DNA of 64,000 bases from Mauremys mutica (Eukaryota; Chordata; Testudines; Geoemydidae): NCBI RefSeq assembly GCF_020497125.1, contig NW_025422883.1, positions 186,001 to 250,000 on the forward strand, read 5' to 3'. The position numbers and the translations under genes were made by a program. Shown one piece after another: positions 10,346 to 23,000 of the stretch (its first letter is position 1; every line of letters begins with the position of its first letter). A model generated the notes under the pieces. That model was not told the DNA's origin. It did no database searches and was given only the letters and a program-made list of their open reading frames with translations.

Positions 10346-12897
10346 CTCTTAGAGCCTCTGGGGTGTCATTTCCAAGCTTTTCCCCTCAAGCAGAAGGGCT
10401 GGAACTGTCCATCATTGCAGTGAAAACTGAGTCTCACAGAAGCCCAGGGCTCCCGAAGCTGGGGCTGTAAGAAAAATACCAAACCTTGTGAGATTCATGA
10501 TAAAATCAGGAGTGTTTGCTGCTCCGAGATCGGCTGCCGTGAATGATCGGCTCCGTTCTAAGCGTATCGCCCAGAAAACAGCTGCCACTGAAAGAGACAC
10601 GGCTGGGGCCCGTTCGGCTCCATGCCAGCGTCGGGGGCCAGAGGTGGATTCGGAGCAGGGCTCTGACAGCGTGGAGGGAGTGACTTACAGCGACGGAGGG
10701 GCGGTATATATACCCTCCCCGGGTACCATTCCACCTCACTCCCCTGGGGGGGGCTTCCTTCCCCTCTGCTTTCTCCCCTAGGTCAGGGCGCTGCCTCACG
10801 GGACGTTCTGAGGCCAGTGGTGATTTCCTGGCTGCTGCGCATTGCTAAGCCCCAGGGACCGGCTCGTCACAGCAGTCTGGGCAGCACCTAGCGCGTGTCA
10901 GAGGCACCATGCCAACTTCCCCCTCCTCTCCCCAAGTCTCCCTCCAGCCAGACCCCACGAGAGCTGGTCCCTGCCCCAAGATGAGCCTGATCCTGGTCCC
11001 ATTGGAGTCGCGCCATTAACTGCCAGGGGAGCAGGATCGAGGGGCTCCTCTTTCTTCCTGCATCTCTTCCCTCCCGACTCCCTCTGCTTTTTCTTTGCAC
11101 CTGCTCCTTGTGCCGGGGGGCTCGTGCTGACCCTCCCCCCAGGAACCCTGATATTCCACAGAGGCTGAGCGGCGGGTGCCGGGAGCCTGCTCCCCACGCC
11201 AGTGCTCCTCCACCAGACACACGTCTACACCAGCTCCGGGGAAGTCAGCCGGGACACACACTTGGTTCACCAGAGCATCCTCCCCCCAGGCCTCGGTTAC
11301 AGGCTCCTCAGCCGTCTGTCTCTCTGTGACATCTCCTTCCTCTGGCCCCAGCGCTGGAAGGGAGCCGAGGCCCAGATGCATGAAAGGGGTGTCACGGAGT
11401 GTGGGGGAGTCAGGGCCCTGCACCCCCACTTCCTGCGATTCACCGGGACTCTCAGCCAGCTGGTAAAACTAAACGACATTCCCAGGTCAACCCACCCCGC
11501 TCCCTACTGCGTCGCAAGGGGCTGGTTCTTGCTGCTACGCAGAAGCCCTGACCTTCGGGAAGCAGCACTTCTTCCCAGCCTCCCGGAGCTGCAGACGGCC
11601 CAGGGGAGGAGGAAAGCCCAGCGGTCGCTCAAGGAAGTGTCCCAGCTGGCACAGAAGGGGACTGGCCGGGCACTGTGGGAGCCCCATGGGCTCTACCTTC
11701 TCTCTCTGCTGAACGTATCCTCCGCGCCCCAGAGCCCCTGGCCTAGGGACAGCCTGCCTGTGCCAGCCCTTGCTCAGACAGAGGGGTCCTGCTCCTGCAG
11801 GTGGGAGAGGGAAGCCAGCTCCCCCAGCCATTCGGGGCTCCCTGTCCAGGCGTGGGGGCAGAGCAGAGCAGGAGCCATTGCCAGAGTCACTCAGCCAGGG
11901 AGCACCCTCCTGATGTGTGAGATGAATGGGCCCCCGGCCAGTGCAGAGGGTCCCCGCTGCCATGCCAGGAGCTCAGGAAAGCACCGGGGCTGCAGCAGCA
12001 GCCCAGGGAGCCGCTCAGCAGGGCTGGGGAAGAAGGGGTCAGGCACTGGGCTGGGCCTCAGGCAGCGGTTCCCAGCTCTGAGACAGACTCCTGGGTGTCC
12101 TTGGGTGAGTCACTTAATCGCTGGGCCTCAGCTCCCCGCTGGAACCTGGGCTCACGGATGCTGGGAGGGTAAATGCATTGTGTGCGCAGGCGCCCAGAGG
12201 CTCGGTGATGGCACCCATGTAAGAACCTACTTACGTAGGGCTGGCAGCCATTGCCAGCTGCTGCCTCCGCCTCGCCCTCGCGGGGGTGAAGGAGCGACTC
12301 CGTAGCTAGGAGGGGTGGAAGGCTATTACCCTATGTGGACAAGCGATACACAAGTCTGAGTGTGTTGCTACAGCTGGTTATTTTGAGAAGAGCGAACACA
12401 GGAAGGGCCTGCCTGGGACCTGGGAACTGTAGCAGAAAGCGAGCCTGGGACATAAGCCCTCGTATCAGAGGCCCGGTGTGAGGCCTGAGGCCTGAACTCA
12501 AGTAGTGGCCCTGCCATGCTGACGTAACGCAAAGTGAGCAGAAGCCAGGCTCTGCCTGCCTGCAAGCTCCCAGAAGCTGGGAGGGACGGGGCTGGTCCTG
12601 CAGATACACCCCATGGCTACGAATTGCTAAGCACAGAACCGTCACTCAGACGCGTTCCAGAGAGCCAGGACCAGCCCGCCCCGACACCAGTGCACTCCCC
12701 ACAGACAAGAGGGACCCATCTTAAAAATAGGGTCAGGGTGACAGTATGATGGACAGAGGTGTTCTGATTGAACCAACAGGCACAAGGCGATGGGTGGGAG
12801 CTCGCCGCGCCAGGGGGTAATACACAACGTGTTTGTATTGGGGTATAAAGAGGTATCTCTAAGGGGGTGGTGGGGTCTGGCCGAGGGGATAGTGGAG
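10346..12897. other. intergenic sequence without supported genes
   Basis: A mixed GC-rich stretch. A TATATATA run flanked by GGGGCGG and CCCTCCCC at 10697-10722 is the only promoter-like motif, and I see no transcription unit attached to it. A 367-codon open frame on the plus strand (11202-12305) has no domain, and other frames are open alongside it. Confidence 0.4.
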
Positions 12898-14590
12898 AAA
12901 ACGGTTACTCACCTTCTCATAAGTGTTGTTCTTCGAGACGTGTTGTTTACGTCCATTCCAATCAGGTGTGTGCATGCCCACGTGCACAAGCCGGAAGATT
13001 TTTCTCTTAGCAGCAACCGTAGGGTCGGCCTGGGCCTTCATGGTGCCCAATATAGACCCCTGCCAACGCGCCACCCCCTCAGTTCCTTCTTGCTGGCTGC
13101 TGCGCCAGAGGGGTAGGAGGGTGGGTGTTGGAATGGACGTGAACAACACATCTCGAAGAACAACCGTTACGAGAAGGTGAGTAACCGTTTTTTCTTCTTC
13201 GAGTGCTTGTCCATTCCAATCAGGTGACTCCCAAGCCCAAGTTCAGGAGGTGGGGTTGGAATCGTCCACTGATTGGAACACAGCTCGTCCGAAGGCTGCA
13301 TCATCTCTGGCCTGCTGGCTGATCGCATCGTGCGTGGTGAAAGTGTGGATGGAGGACCATGTCGCTGCTCTCCAGATGCCAGGAACGCTGCTGTGGAGGC
13401 CTGCGCCCTGGTGGAGTGAGCAGAGATCGGGGGAGCAGGCACCTTCACCAGGTTGTAGCGCTCACGGATGCAGGACGTGATCCACGAGGAAATCTGCTGA
13501 GAAGAGACAGGGAGACCTTTCATTCTGTGCGCCACTGCCACGAATAACCGCACCGAGTTTCAGAACAGTTTGGTCTCTCAATGTAGAAGGCTAGTGCTCT
13601 GCGGACATCCAATGAGCGGAGTCTCTGCTCCCTGGCACTGGAGTGTGGCTTAGAGTAGAATACAGGGAGCAAGATGTCCTGGTTGATGTGAAACTGGGAG
13701 ACAACCTTCGGGAGGAAAGCAGGGTGTGGCCTGAGCCGAACTTTGTCCTTATGGAACACAGTGTAAGGGGGCTCTGATGTTAGGGCCCTGAGCTCAGACA
13801 TCTCCTGGCCGAGGTTATCGCCACCAGGAACCTGGTATGAGAGAGCACAGAGGGCACATCGCCAAAGGGCGATCCCATGAGTCTGGAAAGGACCAGGTTG
13901 AGGTCCCAAGCCAGGACCAGCTGTCGGGCCTGCGGATATAGCCTGGCCAGACCTTTAAGGAAGCAGCCGACCATTGGGTTAGCAAAGACCGAGTGTCCCT
14001 CTGCGCCTGGGTGGAAGGCGGAGATGGTGCCAAGTGAACCCTTACTGACAACATGGACGGTCCCTGCTGCTTGAGGTGGAGGAGATAGTGCAGTGTAAGT
14101 GGCACCGAGGCGAGTGTCCGAGACAGAATGGGCTGTGCCGACCAGATTGAAATTGTCTTCCATTTGGCAAGGTAGGTAGCTCTTGTGGAGGGTTTCCTGC
14201 TCCCGAGGAGGACTTGCCTGACTTGATCAGAGCAAGAGAGCTCCACTGCGTTCAGCCATGGAGCTTCCATGTCATGAGATGGAGCGACTTGAGGTTCGGT
14301 CCTGCGTGATTAGGTCTGGAAGAGCGGCAGGGTGACGGGGTTTCCACGGACAGTTCCAGGAGCGATGTGAACCAGTGCTGGCAGGGCCAGGCTAGTGCTA
14401 TCAATATCCCCAGAGCTCAGTCCCTACGAATCTTGAGGAGCACCTTGTGACCAAGAGGGATGGACAGGAACACGTATAGGAGGCGGCCGCCCCATGGGAG
14501 GAGGAAGGGGTCCGCGCTGGAGCCCGGGCTGTGAGTGGGGAATGGGTCTATCTGGGGAAAGCCCTACTGATGGAAGATTAAGGTCACTAC
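12898..14590 (-). mobile_element. DIRS-type retrotransposon fragment (terminal region and tyrosine recombinase)
   Basis: The left boundary is an AACGGTTACTCACCTTCTC terminal sequence at about 12898. A complementary copy of the same ~60 bp lies at 13130-13190 (ending GAGAAGGTGAGTAACCG), the internal complementary region typical of DIRS elements. The minus strand then carries a broken tyrosine recombinase: the N-terminal SRKPSTRATYLAKWK motif near 14200, and downstream the REQRLRSLDVRRALAFYIER segment near 13590 and HSTRAQASTAAFLA near 13420. Several frameshifts separate these pieces. No gag or reverse transcriptase is present, so only the 3' part of the element remains. The inner boundary near 14590 is uncertain. 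Confidence 0.83.
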
Positions 14591-14717
14591 GTCTGGGCAT
14601 TAACCCTCTTCAGTGAAGACATGTTAGAAGGATAATTTACCATTTAATAGACTAACTCTCCATTTGCTGCTGGCAAGCGCAGCCGATGCATTTCTCTGCG
14701 GTGCCATAAACAGCAGC

Positions 14718-14923
14718 CTCTCTGCCAGGGGCGGCTCCAGGCCCCAGCACACCAAGCGCGTGCTTGGGGCGGCATGCCGCGGGGGGAGCTCTGCCGGTCG
14801 CTGGGAGGGCGGCAGGCAGGCTGCCTTCAGCAGCACACCTGTGGGAGGTCCACCGGAGCCGCGGGACCGGCGAGCGGCAGAGCTTGGGGCGGCGAAATGT
14901 CTAGAGCCGCCCCTGCTCTCTGC
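14718..14923. mobile_element. hAT-like MITE with perfect 8-bp target duplication
   Basis: The 190-bp element (14726-14915) has terminal inverted repeats CAGGGGCGGCTC / GAGCCGCCCCTG. It is flanked by CTCTCTGC at 14718-14725 and again at 14916-14923, an exact 8-bp target duplication as made by hAT transposases. It has no coding capacity. The duplication is undecayed, whereas other MITEs here have mismatched ones, which suggests a fairly recent insertion. Confidence 0.93.
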
Positions 14924-15078
14924 GGTCACACCATGCCACCCGGCGGGTTCTGCTGATGACCCGGGCCCTAGGACAAGCAGACACGTTCTGTCTGCTTTGA
15001 AAGGAGCTTGTCTGGGAGCCTGTTAGCCTCATTTCGATTCCCGTTTGTGCCAGCGTCCCTGAGCTGGGAACCCATCTA

Positions 15079-15440
15079 ACATGAACATAAGAATGGCCAG
15101 ACTGGGTCAGACCAAAGTTCCATCCAGCCCAGTATCCTGTCTGCCGACAGTGGCCAATGCCAGGTGCCCCAGAGGGAGTGAACCTAACAGGCAATGATCA
15201 AGTGATCTCTCTCCTGCCATCCATCTCCAGCCTCTGACGAACAGAAGCTAGGGACACCATTCTTACCCAGCCTGGCTAACAGCCATTAATGGACTTCACC
15301 TCCATGAATTTATCCTGTTCTCTTTTAAACCCTGTTATAGTCCTGGCCTTCACAACCTCCTCAGGCAGGGAGTTCCACAGGTTGACACTGTGCTGTGTGA
15401 AGAAGAACTTCCTTTTATTTGTTTTAACAAGAAGGAGCCA
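15079..15440 (-). mobile_element. CR1 LINE 3' end, minus strand
   Basis: Starts at the CR1 3' terminus (AACATAAGAATGGCC) with GACTGGGTCAGACC and CCAGCCCAGTATCCTGTC. The last ORF2 codons on the minus strand read [20 protein letters not shown]. It is truncated after about 360 bp. Confidence 0.92.
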
Positions 15441-18254
15441 CTTGGCCCAAGTAAACAGTGAGGCTGCCCTGGCTTTATTCATGAAGATGCACCAGATACA
15501 GACAAGCCCGTCTTTGGTCCGTATTTATTGCTAGCTGGAGGCTGGTCCTGCGCTGGGAGGGAACTGATAAATCGTGTGCCAGTTGTGCTTATTCTGCACT
15601 TACTCCCAAGCGACAGGTCGTGAGCTTGCGACTGGTGTTGGGGATGGCAGGACCAGGGCCCAGCCGCCCCAGGAGAACGTCACAGTCCCTCCGCCTGGAA
15701 CCCAGCCCCGCCGATGGGTCTGGCCAGCATCCCGGCCTCCTGCCCCAAGCCGCTTGCCAGGGCCATTCTACAAGGGATCGCAGCAGATCTCTGCCTCCTG
15801 GGGCAGCGGTGAGGGGGGGCGATTTCCTTACTCCCAGCAGTGGCAGGCTCTGATGTTACAAAAGCAGGTGCTTAATGGGGCTGGGTGCAGGCCCCTCTCC
15901 CCCTCCCCACAACGCCCCCGCCCAGTTGCTGGCCTGGATGCCATGGGGCATTTTTAAGTTTAGTGAAACTTACTGGAAATATTCCTTGAGTGTTTTTGAG
16001 TTTGCTGGAAATTTCTCCATGTCAGCCCCTGCCCTGGGCACCCCTCTGTCACCGTCATGGGCCCCTCCTGGATGCCGTTCCGCCAGGGGCTGGCATCTCA
16101 GCCTCCACAGGTGGCTCCAGTCCCTGAAGGGGGTTCCCACGTGCTAAACCCCTGGTGCAGCACAGGCCCTGGCACAGCCAGCCAGCCCGGCTCCCCTTCC
16201 TCGTCGCCAGCTGCCATCACAGGAATCCAGCCCTTTGTTTCCTGCTCCATCCTGGGAAGGGCTCCCCACGCCCAGAGTGAGGGACGGGCACCACGGAGCA
16301 GGAAGGGTGCCCTGCCCAGGGGATGGATCTGGCAGGGGTGCTGTGTCCCGGGGGAGCCCTGTCGCTCCCTGACAGGGCTGGATCTGGCTCACACCAAATG
16401 AGGGGAGCAGCCAGGGGGTCCCTGATGCCTGAGGGAGCCCCAGAAATGCCCCCACTGCTGAGTACCAAGGAGTGGCTGATGTGTTCCTCCCGGCTCATGC
16501 TCCCAAGCTAGGGGGAGTGAGCAGGCAGGGGGGAGCCGAGTTCTGCTGGGCCCTGGCCCTTGGCTGCCAGGGTCCGGGCTGTGAGCCACAGTCGCAGGGC
16601 ATCTTAGGCACCCAGGGGTTCAGGGCAGGCGGTGACACAAGCCCTCACTGCTCTGAACCCTCACAACATGACAGGGCCGGAGGTGGAGTCTCAGTGCAGG
16701 GGCTTCCCGGCCCCGTGGGGTCCCCAAGGGCAGGCGCTCTGGGAAGCCAGCCAAGCCCTGTTCCCACGGGACGGTCTGGAAGCCGCCGGCCAGCGTGTGC
16801 TGCGTGGCCCCCACTGCGCTCGACCCAGCCCGAGGCGCGAACCCTTCAGCTCAAGCTGGGGCCGCTGGCCAAACCCCACTTTGCTCCGGAGGGGCCCGGT
16901 TCCACGCCCAGCGCCAGCGGCACAGAGTTCTCACGCTGGTACTGCCGCTGCTCCTTGCCTCCTGCCCCGTAACGGCCACTGACACCGTGTCCCCCGTCCA
17001 GTGACCCCACGCTGGACGCGCAGCGAGCTCTGCCCCGGCAGGTCCCTCTGGAGGGAGACAGCAGCGGTCCCCAGCAGCTCAGCACCGACCGCAGCCTGCG
17101 GACGCCCTGGGAGAGCTTTAGACGCCGAAGTCATTGTCCAGTCAGACCTGGACCAGGCCACTGGGGCCAAGGGCTCTTCGCTTGCGGGGGTGGCTGGGGG
17201 CTGTGCAGAAGGTAGGTCCCGTGCGCCCCAAGGGGCTGCACCGGGGGGCAGACAGGAGCCTGGCCCGGGGTTCTACCAGGCGGTGCTGGAGGGAGCTGAC
17301 AAAGATCTAACACCTGGGCTCCCTGCGGAGCCCCGGGGACCAGCCAGCGGCCCAGCGCACTCATGAGCTCCAGGCGTTGCTGAACTGGTCCCCTCCTGGA
17401 ACCTGCCCCTATTTCCGGAGTCCCGCTGTACTGGAATGAGTGAGGCTCAGCTGCCTTTGCAAAGCCCTGCGAGATCCGGGGGAACGGGCCCGACCCCCGG
17501 CAGCTGGAAATCAGCCAGGCCCCGTGGACTCAGGTGGAGCCTGCAGGTTCACCCCAGCTGGGCTCTGAGCCAGGGAGCGCGAGAGACAAGCCAAGTGCTG
17601 GGATTTTCCCCAGCCCCGTTGTCCAACAAAGGTCCTGCCATGGCCCCCACCCGAGGCTGGTGCTACGTTCGCCCAGTCCACAGCTCCAGGGGCCCGCAGC
17701 CCTTTGCTAGGACCAGGGAGGCTGCAGCCCGCTCTCCCCGCCAGGGGGGGGGATCGCCGGGGCGGCTAAAGGGACTCTGCCGGCTCTGCCCTCGAGGGCG
17801 GCGGCCTCGCCCACCCGCCCGCACTGCCCGTGGGGCACCGCTGGGGCCTCGCCTCCACGTGCTCTTTGCATTTCTGTTCCATTCACAGCCCAAACTCCCT
17901 CCCTGCCCTGCCGGGACCCCAGCCACTAACCCACTGAGCTGAGCCCCTGCCCCTCGCATGCCCCCGGCCTGCCCCACGTCCCGGGGGCTCGTCTGCTCTG
18001 CTCTAGCGCCCCCTGGTGGTCCCGCGTCTCTGAAGCGTGCGGTGTGGTCCAGCCGGGAGCAGACGGATTTCACACAGGTACCCTCCAAAGGGGGGCCCCT
18101 GGCTCCCCCGGGCATGGTGAACCACCGGCTCTGAGTTCCGATTTTGCAAGGCAGCATTTTGCAAAAAGTCAGGCTCGTCCCCATAGGGAAGTGCGTGGGG
18201 TCTCGCTCTGTCACACACGTGTACACACCCTGCACACCCAGGCCGATTCAGTGT
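15441..18254. other. GC-rich intergenic sequence, nothing recognised
   Basis: About 2.8 kb without a repeat or gene I can name. Open frames of 60-170 codons occur in most frames on both strands because the sequence is GC-rich, and none shows a domain, signal peptide or splice-site pattern. Confidence 0.4.
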
Positions 18255-19968
18255 GGTGGTTACTCACAAGACGTGTTGCTCACGTCCAGTCCAATGAGCT
18301 GTTTGCGCGGCGCGCACACTCGTCGGAGTTTCCCTTAGCAGCTCCCTCGGGTCGGCTGTGAAGCCCCTCGGAGTGGCGCCTTCATGGCGCTGAACACAGG
18401 CCCCTGCCGACCCGGCCCCACCTCAGTTCCTCCTTGCCGGCTACTCCGATGGGGATGGGTTGCAATGGACGTGAGCAACACACCTCAAAGAACAAGTTAT
18501 GAGAGGGGAGGAACTGTTTTTTCTTCTTCCAGTGCTTGCTCATTAAGTGACTCCCGAGCTCTACGCAAGCGGTGGGGTCGGAGTTATGGAATCGCTGAGT
18601 GCAGCACTGCTCTGCCGAAAGCCGCGTCGTCTCTGGCGTGCCGGATGATGGTGTAGTGAGAGGTGAACGTATGCACTGAGGGCCAGGTCGCTGCCGTGCA
18701 GATTTCTTGTGCTGGGACCTGGGCCAGGAACGCCGCTGAGGCCTGGGCACTCGTGGCATGCACAGTAAGAGCCGGAGCTGGGACCTTGGTCAGCTCGTAG
18801 CACGTGTGGATGCAGGACGGGATCCAGGAGGATATTCTTTGAGATGAGACCAGGAGCCCTTTCATCCAGTCTGCCACCGCTACGAACAGCCGGTTCAACT
18901 TCCTGAGTGGCCTAGTGCGCTCGATGTAGTGCCTGTCGAACAGCGAGGAAGTGCAGCCTCTGCTCCCGGCTACTCGCATGAGGCTTAGGATAAAAAACAG
19001 GCAGGAAAATGTCTTGTCTGGCATGGAAATGTGACAACTTTAGGAAGAAAGGCCGGGTGAGGCCTGAGCTGCACCTTATCCCTGTGGAAAACTGCTGCGG
19101 TGGGAAGAGGAGTCTGTCAGAGTCGGATGAGACTGATCTCAACCGTGATGACCACAGTGGTGCTGAAGGGTATTGCGCTGGGGACCAGTGCCGAGGTGAC
19201 CGTGCTGGGAATCCAGTACCAGTGATCAGTGCTGAGGGTCCGGTGCTGTTCCTCGTGGTGGCGGGGAAGGGGAGTGTCGCCCCACTAGTGCCGGGGAGCC
19301 ATGCCTGGAACCCAGTGCCAGGAATCGGTGCTGCTCCTCTTGTGGTGCCAGGGAAGGAAAGTGTTGCCCTGCTGGTGCCATGCCCAGAACCTGGTGCCGG
19401 AGAACAGTGTCTTGCCAACAGTGATTGGGAGCAGCGCCAGGGCGAACAGTGCCAGACTGGCGATGGTGATCTCCTCAGCATGGCCGGCTTACCTCTACAC
19501 GGTGCCGGATGATGCGGTGCTGGAGGCTTGTCCCTGATCGCTGGGGGCTGTGGTGCTATCATGGCAACAAGATCCCTGGCAGCCTCAAAAGTGTCTGGGG
19601 TGAAGGACAGCTCTAGCTTCTCCACCTGGCACTGCTCTGCAGAGTCGCCGGGCACAGGACTCGACGGTCCCTCAGGGGAACCGAACTCAACGGTGCTGAC
19701 TCCTGCTGTTTGGGTGCCGAGTGCTCCTTTGCAGGATGCACTGGTGGTGTCTGCTGGTCCTGCTGTACTTGGCACGGGGAGCGCCCTGTCGGTCTTCCTA
19801 TACTGCTTGTGAGGCACTGGTGAATGGGAGCAGTGCAGGGGAGCACCAGTGCCGAGGGTCTCTTAGGTTATTCCTTCCTCGGCACCATGTCACAGGCCAG
19901 GGCGCTCTGTACAGAGCGATGTGCACATTCATTGGAATCGATATGAGCAATCGCTCGAAGAACTCCAC
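18255..19968 (-). mobile_element. DIRS-type retrotransposon, both ends present, reverse transcriptase deleted
   Basis: The left terminus is GGTTACTCACAAGACGTG at 18258 with its complement near 18460-18515. The right terminus, ATATGAGCAATCGCTCGAAG, ends near 19966. On the minus strand a 301-residue frame (19817 to 18912) starts with a gag-like region, including the EKLELSFTPDTFEAARDLVA block that parallels DLQLPSTLEAFETAKDLI in the 5.3-kb copy. It runs through proline/threonine-rich repeats straight into the tyrosine-recombinase segment ASSREQRLHFLAVRQAL. The whole reverse transcriptase/RNase H region is missing, so this is an internally deleted copy. Confidence 0.8.
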
Positions 19969-20019
19969 CTTCCCGCCCAGCATCCACAGCTCCAAACACG
20001 GCCACGAGCCCCAGAAAGG

Positions 20020-23000
20020 GAACGTAACACTATGACACATGGAGGGAGGCTGACTCCTGAGATGAGCCAGGCCAGACAGGAACAAGCTGCCCCTAGAGGG
20101 GGCAGGAACGGTGGGTTTTAATTCTTCCCTTTTCATGCAGGAGGGTATTAGTGGGATAGGCACACCGCCACCCCCTGCAAATGACTTTTTAACTGGGTCC
20201 TGTCCCCTTAACTGAAAGCTCTGGGAGAAGCAGAATCACAGACACCCTCCCTGGACATTTGGCAGTGGAAGGCTTGGAAACGCCGCTCACTCAGCCAGCT
20301 CCTGGGGCACCATGCGAAACAGGATGGGGCAAAGTTCTTTGCGAGTTGCTCCGTGATTCAGATGCACCCGGCCGGAGCAGTGCCAGCCCTCAGGCTGCCA
20401 GGCGGCTTCCTCCTCCCCCAGCAAGGCACAGACCAGTCTCCGACACTGGAGGGAGAAAGGTGAGAAGGGGCAGGCAGGGGTGGGGGCCTGGGGGGCAAGG
20501 GGAGAGGAAATTAACCAGCTGGAGGCCAGAACTCTGTATCCTAATTACAAGCCTGCTCCTGCTCCTGCTCCCATTGAAGCCAGTGGCAAAGCTAACATCG
20601 GGTCAGGCCCTGCCAGCTGCAGCTCTGCCTACTGCCAAGCAGCAAGGGGCTCCAGTCCCCTTGCCCGCCGCCTCCCCAGCATGGCCCTGGGCCCTCAGGC
20701 AGGGAGGAGAGACCTGAGCACTCCAAGTAGGCCCAATGCCCGAGCATCTGGGAGAAGGAAGCACTGACTGGCTGGCTACGGGGGAACAGAGCGTCTCAGC
20801 CCACACTGCTCCCCAGTCTGCATTTGACATGAATGGTTTGCACTAAAATCAGCCCCTGGGAAGTTCCTGCTGAGAGGTGCCACCCTTGAGCCCAGCACCG
20901 GCTGAGCATAGAGCTGGGCACAGCTTCCATCTGGCCTCCTCACAGAGATTAGCCCTGGAATTAAACTCCCTGGACCTCTCCCTCCAGCTAAGAGAGGATC
21001 AAAGCAGGAGGGAGGCCGATGCAGCCTCAGAGATGGGGCCCCGCAGGTGAGCTGCCAGCCAGACATCGGAATCCCAGACGAGGCCCCGAATTCCATGAGA
21101 ACACAGGCCAGAGCTGTCTGCATCTATCTTCATACACAATTTAGCAGCCCCAGCACCAAATCTAATGCCCATTACCGAGGGGATGAGAAAAAAACAAAAC
21201 AAAACTGGTCATTTATTCACCCAGCCAAAATTATCACTTGTTTCAGGCAAGCTACGCTGTGAAGATGATTTTAAAGATATAATCCTGTCTCCAGTCAATG
21301 CAATGCAGCCAGTGCAGGGGTGAAACACAGCAGCTGTTTGACAGCGCCCAGCAACACATGACCATAGAAGAGATTAAATGAAAACCACACGTCAAATTTA
21401 AACCAGGGTGAAGTGATTCAAGGCAATTTAAATCATTGATTTAAATGAGGCTGAGGTTTCGTAAAACTAATTTGACAATTTGTGCTGTTAAAAATGTAGA
21501 TTAAAATGTATTATGAAGTAAATGATAAATGCTGTGGGGTTTTCCCCTCAGTGCAAGGACGGGCTGGGTATCTCATCTGAATGTACAAAACTACTATTGG
21601 CAAAAAGCAAAACAGTGGAAATTAAGGGCGCAATTCCTGTAACTTTCCTGAGGCCTAGCCCCATTGACTTCAACGCCCCAGCTCGGCGCTGTAAGCGGAA
21701 GCATGGGCGTAGGTGTTTGCAGCATCAGCAGCTAAATCTGTATTTTTATTAAAAACTTCTCTTTGTGGCATAAAATCGTTGTCACTTCGAAATCAAAATG
21801 CGTCAGGTTAGCACTGCGACGGGAGTTCGATTTCCAATACACGGATAAAGTCACGGGGGCCTGTTTTAAACACACAGGCCAACAGTTAGCCTAGGAGCCA
21901 TCTTTGGGAAGCAGAGGGTAGAAGCTCCTGGCGGGGTCTGTGCGGGGCCCATTTACCCCAGCACTGCCTGGCAGCAATGCGAGCCCCGGGTCCACGTGCT
22001 GGTGGGCCCTGCACTGAACACACAAGCTGTGTCCTTCCTCCCTCTCCCCGGCCAGAACGCTGGTTGAGAAACACCTTCCTGGGACCGAGCTGTTCCAAAT
22101 ACCGTCCTGGGGTGGGAGTGGTGGCAAGGGCAGAGGCAGCCAAGGGGAGGGCTGGGGCCAGCCTGGCCCCCAGAGCAATGGCAAGCAGCCCCAGCTAGCA
22201 GAGGCAGAGAGAGGCAGGCTGGACCCGGCCCAGGACAGGGCTCCAGCCCTGGTGCAACTGAGCCAGGCCAGGAGGGATCCCAAAGGGCTCCCTGACAATT
22301 GCCCAGACGTCAGCGGTCTCAGGGAGGGGTGGCCATGGAGTCCCAAACATGAAGGAGCCGATGGAGGAGAGCATGCTGGGACCCCAGTATTCAAGGATTA
22401 GAAATGAGGGCAGGCATGGGCCTCACCCTTCCCCGGGACCTACAAGCCCCCCCCACTTCGGTACCACACCCAAGCACAGCCAGAGGGTGGGGGTTTGTGA
22501 GCCGTGCAGAATGCAGGGCTGATGCTGTTCAGCGGGGAAGGACAAAGACAAACCTCTCCTAGCCAGGATCCGAGGCTAAGCACAAACACAGCGTGTCCTT
22601 GAGCCAGGCTGCAACGCTCCGTGTGCAGCCCCATGCGCAGCACCGCTTCGGGGGCATCTGAAGGGGAGCTAAAAACCCACTTTTCCTCGGAGCTGCCTGT
22701 GAACATGAAGCAGTTTTGAACCTTTATGAATAAAGTGACTCACTGCTCCATGGGGGAGGGGGGGTGGATTTTAGATTAACACACAACTCCAGCACCTCCA
22801 ATTGACTCCGTTGGCAGGTTTAGGAATCCAAAGAGGGGACTGGGGGTCTGGCCATACCCACCTCTGCCACTGTGCGTGGTGTCCTGGGCAGTGCCAGGAA
22901 CAGAACCCTGGACAGTCCTCCACCTGCCCACTGGGCCACGCTGCTTCTCTGACGCTGGGCAAACAGGGGTTAGGGACCTGCACGCACAGCTCTGCCCCTT

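Noticed and set aside
11202..12305. 367-codon open frame on the plus strand
   Set aside because: No domain, composition follows the GC-rich sequence, other frames are also open nearby, and no splice or promoter context. Treated as chance.
22440..22706. Alternative ARHGAP19 terminal exon (text MFTGSSEEKW)
   Set aside because: Only a vague likeness. The exon at 25657-25794 carries the conserved SPA...LKLSEGRKE core with a proper acceptor and phase.
22729..22734. AATAAA as a polyadenylation signal for ARHGAP19
   Set aside because: It is on the plus strand, opposite to the gene.
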